Shown here piece by piece: positions 1 through 5,628 of a stretch of DNA of 10,713 nucleotides; the stretch's first letter is position 1; each line of letters opens with the position of its first letter. The stretch comes from Alphaproteobacteria bacterium. Its GTDB lineage: Bacteria > Pseudomonadota > Alphaproteobacteria > Micavibrionales > UBA2020. The notes beneath the pieces were generated by a model. It saw only the letters and a list, made by a program, of their open reading frames with translations, was not told the origin of the DNA and did not search any database. Where the stretch lies: assembly GCA_023136145.1 (NCBI GenBank), contig JAGLRU010000442.1, forward strand, positions 1 through 10,713, in the 5' to 3' direction. A program made the position numbers and the translations under genes.

Positions 1-20
1 AAGACCTTCCGCCCTTTTTA
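1..20. terminator. Possible half of a bidirectional terminator after rplQ
   Basis: Read on the plus strand, the window opens with a C-rich arm (CCTTCCGCCC at 5-14) followed at once by TTTTTAT. This is what the right arm and U tract of an intrinsic terminator look like. Read on the minus strand, the direction of rplQ transcription, it is an A tract followed by GGGCGGAAGG, the left arm of a symmetric terminator. The partner arm would lie outside the window, so the hairpin itself is not seen. The place is right, about 25 nt past the rplQ stop at the expected end of the operon. Confidence 0.3.
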
Positions 21-38
21 TACTTTATTTCCCCAAAT

Positions 39-527
39 TTAGCCAGTGGTGGCTTTGCTCTTGGCAGGACCGGGAGCCTTTTCAGATTTCTTCTTTTCTG
101 GAGCAGATTCTACAACGGACTCATCTTCTTCCGTTCCTGTAGGACCACTGTCCTGACCCTTGGCAGCACGATCACGGTCAACCAGCTCAATGATCGCCAT
201 AGGCGCGTTATCACCACGACGAAAGCCAGCCTTCAAAACGCGAGTATAACCACCCTGACGGTCTTTATAACGAGGAGCAAGAACTTCAAACAACTTCTTA
301 AGCATAGTATCATCGCGCAAACGAGAGTGCGCCAAACGGCGACTGTCAAGCTTGCCAGCTTTACCCAAAGTAATCAGACGCTCGACAAAGCCTCTTAACT
401 CTTTGGCTTTCGGCAGCGTAGTAGAAATCTGCTCATGCTTGATAAGAGCGACTGCCATATTTGCAAACATTGCTTTGCGGTGCGATGTTGTAACGCCGAG
501 TTTACGACCCGCTTTTTTATGACGCAT
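39..527 (-). CDS. rplQ: 50S ribosomal protein L17
   Basis: L17 is a 23S rRNA-binding protein of the large subunit, near the peptide exit tunnel. The 162-residue product opens with the family signature (MRHKKAGRKLG, then TSHRKAMFANMA and TTLPKAKELR at about residues 36-45) and continues through the GGYTRVLKAGFRRGD block at about 92-106. The folded core ends near residue 120. The last 40 or so residues are a low-complexity tail rich in E, K, S, A and P, which makes the protein longer than the roughly 120-140 residues usual for L17. The ATG start has a strong AAGGAGGG ribosome binding site at 535-542. It is the last gene of the alpha operon, 98 nt after rpoA, the usual place for rplQ in Proteobacteria. 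Confidence 0.97.
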   Translation of the reverse strand: MRHKKAGRKLGVTTSHRKAMFANMAVALIKHEQISTTLPKAKELRGFVERLITLGKAGKLDSRRLAHSRLRDDTMLKKLFEVLAPRYKDRQGGYTRVLKAGFRRGDNAPMAIIELVDRDRAAKGQDSGPTGTEEDESVVESAPEKKKSEKAPGPAKSKATTG

Positions 528-549
528 AAGAACGCCCTCCTTCTAATAT

Positions 550-567
550 CGCCTTACGCATAAGGCG
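550..567 (-). promoter_or_regulatory. Hairpin in the rpoA-rplQ spacer
   Basis: A perfect 7-bp inverted repeat, CGCCTTA at 550-556 and TAAGGCG at 561-567, is separated by 4 nt. In the mRNA it lies 7 nt upstream of the rplQ Shine-Dalgarno sequence and does not cover it. It has no U tract, so it is not a standard terminator. It could be an RNA-processing or stability element or a protein-binding site in the unusually long (98 nt) spacer. The inverted repeat is seen directly; the function is inferred. Confidence 0.45.
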
Positions 568-625
568 GATGATACGAACAATGCCCTGATGTCAGCAGCG
601 TTGTTTCAGGTAGCCAGTCTGATAT

Positions 626-1642
626 TCAAAAAGGCTCTTCGAGTTTTCTTGCAAGTTCCTCGATATTCTCAGGAGGCCAGCCTTCGACATTCATGCCGAG
701 GTGTAGCTCCATATTAGTAAGGACTTCTTTGATTTCGTTCAGTGATTTACGCCCAAAATTCGGCGTGCGAAGCATATCAGCCTCGGTTTTCTGAACAAGA
801 TCGCCGATATAAATGATGTTATCATTCTTAAGACAGTTTGCAGAACGGACAGAAAGCTCCAATTCCTCAACCTTACGAAGCAAATGACGGCTAAATGGCA
901 GCTCATCCTTCTCTTCTTCTTTAACAACAACCTCAGGCTCCTGAAAGTTCACGAACACCTGCAATTGATCTTGCAGAATACGCGCCGCATAAGCTACAGC
1001 GTCTTCCGGCTTAACTGTACCGTTAGTTTCAATATCAAGAATAAGCCTATCATAGTCAATAACCTGACCAACGCGGGTATCCTCAACCTTGTAAGAAACC
1101 CTACGAACAGGACTGAAAATACTATCTACCGGAATAAGACCAATCGGAGCATCTTCTGGACGGTTCTGAGCAGCAGGACGGTATCCTTTTCCATTGCTAA
1201 CAACCAACTCAATGTTCAACTTCGCCTTGTTACCAAGAGTACATATTACGACTTCCGGATTGGTGATTTCGATATCCGCGCTAGTCTCAATCATGCCGGC
1301 CTTAACTTCACATGGACCTTCAGCCTTCAAATATATCTTCTTGGAGCCTTCCGCGTGCATCCGCAGAGAAATATTCTTGATGTTCAGGACAATGTCCGTT
1401 ATATCCTCGCGAACGCCGTCGATGGACGAAAACTCGTGCAGCACGCCGTCAATCCTAATAGCAGTGACAGCAGCACCCTGCAAAGACGACAGCAGCACGC
1501 GACGCATGGCATTGCCCAGCGTCAGGCCGTATCCACGTTCCAGTGGCTCAACAACTACTTTGCCAAAGCGTTGCGGATCTTTTGATGTGCTTACTTCAAC
1601 TTTGTTTGGTTTTATAAGCTCTTGCCAGTTTTTCTGTATCAA
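626..1642 (-). CDS. rpoA: DNA-directed RNA polymerase subunit alpha
   Basis: RpoA dimerises to nucleate RNA polymerase assembly, and its C-terminal domain contacts UP elements and activators. From the chosen start the protein has 338 residues and begins MIQKNWQELIKP, as is usual in alphaproteobacteria. The N-terminal domain (about 1-235) carries the family block LERGYGLTLGNAMRRVLLSS (34-53). A charged linker (EEEKDE, 242-247) leads to the C-terminal domain, with SVRSANC (264-270) and TPNFGRKSLNEIKEVL (293-308). Arg266, Asn269 and Cys270 match the DNA-contacting 265/268/269 residues of E. coli alpha. The start is TTG at 1640-1642, with AGAGGGG at 1649-1655, 6 nt upstream. A second in-frame TTG at 1672 would add ten residues (MDPSRKEGLT) but has no visible ribosome binding site and would place the good one inside the gene. 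It follows rpsK directly; rpsD is absent. Confidence 0.97.
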   Translation of the reverse strand: MIQKNWQELIKPNKVEVSTSKDPQRFGKVVVEPLERGYGLTLGNAMRRVLLSSLQGAAVTAIRIDGVLHEFSSIDGVREDITDIVLNIKNISLRMHAEGSKKIYLKAEGPCEVKAGMIETSADIEITNPEVVICTLGNKAKLNIELVVSNGKGYRPAAQNRPEDAPIGLIPVDSIFSPVRRVSYKVEDTRVGQVIDYDRLILDIETNGTVKPEDAVAYAARILQDQLQVFVNFQEPEVVVKEEEKDELPFSRHLLRKVEELELSVRSANCLKNDNIIYIGDLVQKTEADMLRTPNFGRKSLNEIKEVLTNMELHLGMNVEGWPPENIEELARKLEEPF

Positions 1643-1648
1643 GGTCAG

Positions 1649-1655
1649 CCCCTCT
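1649..1655 (-). promoter_or_regulatory. Ribosome binding site that fixes the rpoA TTG start
   Basis: The minus strand reads AGAGGGG, then 6 nt (CTGACC), then TTG ATA CAG, which begins the conserved IQKNWQELI sequence. This spacing is good and favours the 338-residue form over the ten-residue-longer form starting at 1672. Confidence 0.75.
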
Positions 1656-1702
1656 TTGCGTGATGGATCCAATATGAATAAAACAGAAGATAGTTTAAAA
1701 GC

Positions 1703-2131
1703 CTAAACTCTGCGTCTTTTGCACGGACGGCAGCCATTATGTGGAACAGGCGTGATGTCTATGATCGAATTGATAGTGAACCCGACGGACTGAAGCGCAC
1801 GCAAGGCTGATTCACGTCCCGAACCGGGACCTTTCACGAGCACTTCCAGCGTTTTTACACCATGCTCTTTCGCCTTGCGCCCTGCGTCCTCAGCGGCTAT
1901 CTGGGCAGCATAAGGAGTAGATTTGCGCGATCCCTTGAAGCCCTGATGCCCGGCGGTTGACCACGCAAGAGTATTGCCCTGCGCGTCCGTAATTGTGATG
2001 ATAGTATTGTTGAATGTGGAGTTAACGTGCGCCGTACCAGTTGTAACGTTTTTACGTTCCTTCTTGCGAACTTTAGGTGACGATTTTTTCTTACCGTTCT
2101 TGGTTTCTTTGGTGCGCTGTGCTTTAGCCAT
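1703..2131 (-). CDS. rpsK: 30S ribosomal protein S11
   Basis: S11 is part of the 30S platform and helps select correct tRNA in the P site. The 142-residue protein has the family core from about residue 32 (TAHVNSTFNNTIITITDAQG), then STAGHQGFKGSRKSTPYAAQ, LEVLVKGPGSGRESALRAL and the C-terminal PHNGCRP motif. It is longer than the usual 129 or so residues because of a lysine-rich N-terminus (about residues 1-28 are nearly all K, R, T, S and N). The C-terminus reads GCRPCKRRRV, where most homologues I recall have Pro, Lys or Arg in place of the second Cys. The ATG follows a weak GAGAGTGGAA ribosome binding site. It lies 22 nt after rpsM and 60 nt before rpoA, so it is probably co-transcribed with both. 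Confidence 0.97.
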   Translation of the reverse strand: MAKAQRTKETKNGKKKSSPKVRKKERKNVTTGTAHVNSTFNNTIITITDAQGNTLAWSTAGHQGFKGSRKSTPYAAQIAAEDAGRKAKEHGVKTLEVLVKGPGSGRESALRALQSVGFTINSIIDITPVPHNGCRPCKRRRV

Positions 2132-2153
2132 TTTTTGTTTCCACTCTCAGCTG

Positions 2154-2537
2154 TTATTTCTTGGTCGGCGCAGATTTCTTGCCGGCAATTGTTTTGCGCG
2201 GTCCTTTACGCGTCCGAGCATTCGTGCGCGTTCGTTGACCCCGTACAGGCAAACCTCTACGGTGACGCCCACCACGATAACAACCCAAATCCATCAACCG
2301 CTTAATGCTTATTGCAATCTCACGACGCAACTCACCTTCAATCCTGCTTCCAGACTTGATTGCATCACGAATACGGTTCAACTCATCTTCGGTCAGAGCA
2401 TTAACGCGTTTGCTCCAGTCGACGTTTGCCGATTCTAGAATCTTTTTCGCGCCAGAACGACCAATGCCGTAAATGTACGTCAGCGCAATTCCAATGACCT
2501 TTTCCGTAGGTATATTGACACCTTCGATACGTGCCAC
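2154..2537 (-). CDS. rpsM: 30S ribosomal protein S13
   Basis: S13 sits in the head of the 30S subunit, contacts P-site tRNA and forms intersubunit bridges with the 50S. The 127-residue protein starts MARIEGVNIPTEK, has the helical core with YIYGIGRSGAKKIL (about 21-34), and ends in the conserved basic tail (CYRGGRHRRGLPVRGQRTRT, then NARTRKGPRKTIAGKK). The start is GTG at 2535-2537, with AGGAG at 2545-2549, 7 nt away. An ATG two bases upstream is in another frame. It is the first gene after the 215-nt gap that carries a promoter and hairpins, so it probably heads the alpha operon transcript. Confidence 0.97.
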   Translation of the reverse strand: MARIEGVNIPTEKVIGIALTYIYGIGRSGAKKILESANVDWSKRVNALTEDELNRIRDAIKSGSRIEGELRREIAISIKRLMDLGCYRGGRHRRGLPVRGQRTRTNARTRKGPRKTIAGKKSAPTKK

Positions 2538-2655
2538 ATTTATACTCCTGTTATACGTTTCATCGGCAGATCATCCGCCAATCGCAAGCAATACACCAGT
2601 CCCACAACTAAAGGGACATACAACACCTTCCACCAACTTTCTTAAGAAAGTTGGA
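2538..2655 (-). promoter_or_regulatory. Structured 5' leader of the rpsM-rpsK-rpoA-rplQ unit (candidate)
   Basis: From the predicted transcription start near 2655 to the rpsM GTG, the leader would be about 118 nt. It can form three hairpins in order: the 22-nt palindrome at 2633-2654; a 5-bp stem GTCCC/GGGAC (2613-2617 with 2599-2603, 9-nt loop); and a 7-bp stem with two G-U pairs (2576-2582 with 2562-2568, 7-nt loop GATGATC). The third ends about 12 nt before the AGGAG ribosome binding site at 2545-2549. Ribosomal protein operons are often autoregulated through such leaders. In E. coli the alpha operon leader is bound by S4, but S4 is not encoded here, so any regulator is unknown. I could not test whether a pseudoknot forms. 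Confidence 0.45.
2633..2654. repeat. Perfect 22-nt palindrome at the predicted rpsM transcription start
   Basis: The half-site CCAACTTTCTT is followed directly by its exact reverse complement. As RNA it gives a 9-bp stem with a TTAA loop; as DNA it is a symmetric operator-like site. It starts 7 nt downstream of the TATAAT box, so it either forms the very 5' end of the mRNA or spans the start site. No U tract follows on either strand, so it is not a standard terminator. I did not see another copy in the window. Confidence 0.7.
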
Positions 2656-2661
2656 TTGCGC

Positions 2662-2689
2662 ATTATAAGACGCGATAAAAAAACGTCAA
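2662..2689 (-). promoter_or_regulatory. Sigma-70-type promoter upstream of rpsM
   Basis: On the minus strand, TTGACG (5 of 6 matches to the -35 consensus, at 2684-2689) is followed by a 16-nt spacer and a perfect TATAAT (2662-2667). The spacer begins with a run of seven T. The predicted start is near 2655. It lies in the only long non-coding gap of the window, between adk and rpsM, and points into rpsM. This would give the alpha operon genes their own transcription in addition to read-through from the spc genes. Confidence 0.75.
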
Positions 2690-2752
2690 CAGTATATTTA
2701 CCCTATTTGAGACAAAACTGTCGCTTTTTTATTGCTCCTCTAACACTCACTC

Positions 2753-3433
2753 TTATTCGGCAGAAAGCCTATTACAGCCATTTTCTGCCTTTAAAACAGC
2801 CTCAATCTGGCGAGTTACCTCATCCATACCAGCCATTCCATTGACGGACTTTAGAATTTCTCGGCTCCTATAGAAAGGAAGAATCGGAGCCGTTTGAGTA
2901 TGATAGACCTCTAGACGCGTCCTAACAGACTCTTTATTATCATCCGTTCGACGAATAAACTTTCCAAAATCTCCGCATTTATCGCATGATTCGGGTCGGG
3001 ACGGCTTTTTAAACTTGTCGTGATACACTTCCCCGCAAGAAGAACAAGAATAACGCCCGGAGATTCTCTCTATCAAATTTTCATCATCAACCTCTATCTG
3101 CACAACACAGTCCAGACAAAGACCTTTTTCTTTCAGCATTTTTTCAAGTGCCTCAGCCTGTACGACATTGCGTGGAAATCCATCAAGAATAAAGCCGTTT
3201 CTGCAATCTGACCTGTCAATACGCTCCGAAATCATCTCAGTAAGGATGGAATCAGGCACAAGCCTACCCTCTTTCAGAATCACCTCAACCTGCTTGCCGA
3301 GAGGAGTTTCCGTCCTGACGTTCTCACGAAAAATATCTCCGGTTGCAATCTGCACAATATCATACTTCTCCATCAGCCTTCGTGCCTGAGTACCTTTTCC
3401 AGCTCCAGGCGGGCCAAGAAGGATGATTCTCAT
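2753..3433 (-). CDS. adk: Adenylate kinase with zinc-type LID
   Basis: This cytosolic enzyme interconverts ATP + AMP and 2 ADP. The 226-residue protein has the P-loop GPPGAGKGT (7-15), the AMP-binding region with TGDIFRENV (31-39), the DGFPRNVVQAEAL signature (84-96), and a long-form LID. The LID carries four cysteines as CSSC (130-133) and CDKC (150-153), the pattern that binds structural zinc, followed by RRTDDN (161-166) with its substrate-contacting arginines. Four-cysteine LIDs are best known from Gram-positive bacteria but are also found in Gram-negatives; E. coli Adk lacks the zinc. The ATG overlaps the secY stop as ATGA, so translation is probably coupled. A gene for adk after secY is the usual order in alphaproteobacteria. 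The last dozen residues (about 215-226) are unlike anything I recognise and may be disordered. Confidence 0.97.
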   Translation of the reverse strand: MRIILLGPPGAGKGTQARRLMEKYDIVQIATGDIFRENVRTETPLGKQVEVILKEGRLVPDSILTEMISERIDRSDCRNGFILDGFPRNVVQAEALEKMLKEKGLCLDCVVQIEVDDENLIERISGRYSCSSCGEVYHDKFKKPSRPESCDKCGDFGKFIRRTDDNKESVRTRLEVYHTQTAPILPFYRSREILKSVNGMAGMDEVTRQIEAVLKAENGCNRLSAE

Positions 3434-4776
3434 TTCCGCTTCCCTCTCAGCTTTGATTTCTTTATCAAACCCTCATACTGATGCGCTATCAGATGAGAAT
3501 GGATTTGCGCCACAGTGTCCATCATAACCGAAACCGTAATCAGCAAACTCGTACCACCAAAATAAAACGGCAGGGCGAACTTCGATATCAAGATTTCTGG
3601 CAAAAGACATACGAAGACGAGATACACAGCACCTACAACAGTAATACGCGTTAAAACATAATCTAAATAGTCCGCAGTCGCCTTACCAGGACGAATTCCG
3701 GGCACAAAACCACCGTATTTACGAAGATTCTCCGCCGTATCATCCGGGTTGAACACAATCGCCGTATAGAAAAATGCGAAAAACGCGATCAAACCTCCAT
3801 AAAGCAGCATATAGGCAGGCTGGCCATGCTGAAGATACCGCGCAACGGAATCCATAAATTCATTGCCCTGACCACCTCCTGAAAAGCCAACGACCGTCAT
3901 AGGAAGCAACAACAGCGACGAAGCAAAAATCGGCGGGATAACTCCAGACGTGTTCATCTTCAAAGGCATGTGACTAACATCTCCGCCAGACATGCGATTC
4001 CCCACCATCCGCTTGGGATACTGCACCACGACACGTCGCTGGGCACGTTCCATGAAAACGATAAAAGCTATAACACCCACTACCATGATTATCATCCCGA
4101 TTATCACCACAGTGGAAATAGACCCTTCCCGCCCAAGCGACAACGTTTGAATCACTGCCGATGGAATTCCGGCCACAATACCGGAGAAAATAATAAGCGA
4201 TATACCGTTGCCAACACCCCTCCCCGTTATCTGCTCACCAAGCCACATCAGGAAGATGGTACCTCCAACGATCGTAATGACTGTACTGACGCGGAAGAAC
4301 ATTCCGGGATTGATGACAGCGGAAGCAATTCCGCTCTGCATATTTTCAAGACCGACTGCAAGGCCGTAAGCCTGAAGAGCTGCAAGAACGATAGTGAGAT
4401 ACCGCGTATACTGATTGATCTTCTTACGCCCTGATTCGCCATCTTTCTTCATCGCCTCCAGTTGCGGATGCATCGATGTCAGAAGCTGCATAATAATGGA
4501 AGCCGAAATATACGGCATAATGTTCAGAGCAAGGATACTCATACGCTCCAGAGCACCACCCGAAAACATATTGAACATATCCAGCACACCGCCAGACTTC
4601 TGATCAAAAATTTCCTGCCAGACCTGCGGATCGATTCCGGGGAGCGGGATAAACGTTCCTAAGCGGAAAATAATCAAGGCACCCAAAGTAAACCAAAGCC
4701 GCTTCTTCAGTTCCTCAGCCTTAGCGAAAGCACCGAAGTTCAGGTTTGCAGCAAATTGCTCAACGGCTGAAGCCAT
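3430..4776 (-). CDS. secY: Protein translocase channel subunit SecY
   Basis: SecY is the pore of the SecYEG translocon in the inner membrane, exporting unfolded proteins with SecA and inserting membrane proteins from ribosomes. The 448-residue product shows ten hydrophobic segments, at roughly 25-43, 80-102, 124-143, 160-181, 190-208, 220-242, 275-295, 320-342, 375-396 and 402-420. The plug region lies at about 60-75. Conserved blocks are GRGVGNGISLIIF (185-197), MPLKMNTSGVIPPIFASSLL (270-289) and GGFVPGIRPGKATADYL (355-371), the cytosolic C5 loop that contacts SecA and ribosome. The basic C-terminus (KKSKLRGKRK) fits the cytosolic end. The ATG has AGAGGA upstream. The gene follows rplO by 51 nt and overlaps adk by 4 nt. 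Confidence 0.98.
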   Translation of the reverse strand: MASAVEQFAANLNFGAFAKAEELKKRLWFTLGALIIFRLGTFIPLPGIDPQVWQEIFDQKSGGVLDMFNMFSGGALERMSILALNIMPYISASIIMQLLTSMHPQLEAMKKDGESGRKKINQYTRYLTIVLAALQAYGLAVGLENMQSGIASAVINPGMFFRVSTVITIVGGTIFLMWLGEQITGRGVGNGISLIIFSGIVAGIPSAVIQTLSLGREGSISTVVIIGMIIMVVGVIAFIVFMERAQRRVVVQYPKRMVGNRMSGGDVSHMPLKMNTSGVIPPIFASSLLLLPMTVVGFSGGGQGNEFMDSVARYLQHGQPAYMLLYGGLIAFFAFFYTAIVFNPDDTAENLRKYGGFVPGIRPGKATADYLDYVLTRITVVGAVYLVFVCLLPEILISKFALPFYFGGTSLLITVSVMMDTVAQIHSHLIAHQYEGLIKKSKLRGKRK

Positions 4777-4827
4777 ACAGAAATCCTCTTCAGAAAACCA
4801 ACGTCAGAAATTCGACATCAAAAAACA

Positions 4828-5361
4828 TCATTTTCCGGCTTCCGATTTCCGGTCTCTTTCCTTTTTCGGCAGCTTGCCTTTTAGGAGCTTGTTTACCTTC
4901 GCTGGCAAAACATCGACTTTGCCACCAGCCTTTTCAACCGCTTTCACCGCACCAGAAGAAACGCCTGTCACAATGAAAGTTACCTTAGACTTCAAATCAC
5001 TCCTTCCAGCCAGCAAACGCAACCCGTCACCGACACGGCGGATAACACCCGCTTCTACCAGCAATTTCGCGTCTATCGGTTTCGCCGTAGAGATTTTTTT
5101 GGAGTCTATTGCTTCCTGAATATTATCCAGATTCACTACCGCGTAGGAGTGAGAAGCAAAATTCTTAAAGCCACGCTTAGGCATCCGGCGCAAGAGAGAC
5201 ATCTGTCCACCCTCAAACCCCTTAAGTGCAACGCCAGAACGAGCCTTTTGTCCCTTAACACCACGACCGCAAGTCTTACCTTTACTGCAACCGATACCGC
5301 GCCCTACGCACATACGAGACTTGCGAGCACCCGTGTTATCTCTCAGTTGATTCAACTTCAT
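4828..5361 (-). CDS. rplO: 50S ribosomal protein L15
   Basis: L15 is a late-assembly 50S protein with a long basic extension threading the 23S rRNA. The 177-residue product begins MKLNQLRDNTGARKSR, has the Gly/Lys/Arg-rich arm at about 19-44 (VGRGIGCSKGKTCGRG, then VKGQKARSG), the GFEGGQMSLLRRMPKRGF block (48-65), and the globular C-terminal domain with TFIVTGVSSGAVKAVEKAGG. It is longer than the usual 145-160 residues through a charged tail (about 160-177). Three cysteines (18, 25, 31) lie in the basic arm, where Arg, Ser, Gly or Ala are common in homologues. The ATG has AAGGA upstream. It lies 27 nt after rpmD, in the usual spc order before secY. Confidence 0.97.
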   Translation of the reverse strand: MKLNQLRDNTGARKSRMCVGRGIGCSKGKTCGRGVKGQKARSGVALKGFEGGQMSLLRRMPKRGFKNFASHSYAVVNLDNIQEAIDSKKISTAKPIDAKLLVEAGVIRRVGDGLRLLAGRSDLKSKVTFIVTGVSSGAVKAVEKAGGKVDVLPAKVNKLLKGKLPKKERDRKSEAGK

Positions 5362-5388
5362 TTTCTTCGTCCTTATTTTTCTTCGGTG

Positions 5389-5628
5389 CTAGGCCGCTTC
5401 TTCCACAATTACGAGGTGCTTTACGCACTCAATCATACCACGAACAAAAGGAGTATCTTCCAGTACCTTGCTGCGGTTACGCTTGTTAAGCCCCAAACCG
5501 ATCAACGTCTTCCTCTGCACATCAATGCGACCTATCGTACTGCCAATCTGTGTCACCTTAATTTTTTTACCAGACTTCGCACATGCGGATGCCTTCTTTG
5601 CCACCTGTTTTTTCTTTTCTTCAGCCAT
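5389..5628 (-). CDS. rpmD: 50S ribosomal protein L30, N-terminally extended
   Basis: L30 is a small 23S rRNA-binding protein. From the ATG at 5628 it has 79 residues. The L30 core begins at about residue 22 (KIKVTQIGSTIGR) and carries the signature TLIGLGLNKRNRSKVLEDTP at 41-60. L30 is normally about 60 residues, so about 20 lysine- and alanine-rich residues (MAEEKKKQVAKKASACAKSG) are extra at the N-terminus. The start is supported by AGGAG at 5636-5640, 7 nt upstream. The same frame stays open back to 5790, but that part overlaps the conserved end of rpsE and does not look like L30. The start codon overlaps the rpsE stop by 8 nt, so translation is probably coupled. Confidence 0.95.
   Translation of the reverse strand: MAEEKKKQVAKKASACAKSGKKIKVTQIGSTIGRIDVQRKTLIGLGLNKRNRSKVLEDTPFVRGMIECVKHLVIVEEAA

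Noticed and set aside
884..1585. 233-codon open frame on the plus strand antisense to rpoA
   Set aside because: It lies wholly opposite the conserved rpoA gene, has no ribosome binding site that stands out, and its translation resembles no family I know. It is explained by the codon pattern of rpoA.
1643..1672. Ten-residue N-terminal extension of RpoA from TTG at 1672
   Set aside because: No ribosome binding site precedes it, homologues start at MIQKNW, and the strong AGAGGGG sits inside the extension.
2698..2752. Terminator directly after adk
   Set aside because: Only a 4-bp GACA/TGTC stem and short A or T runs are present; too weak and not followed by a proper U tract.
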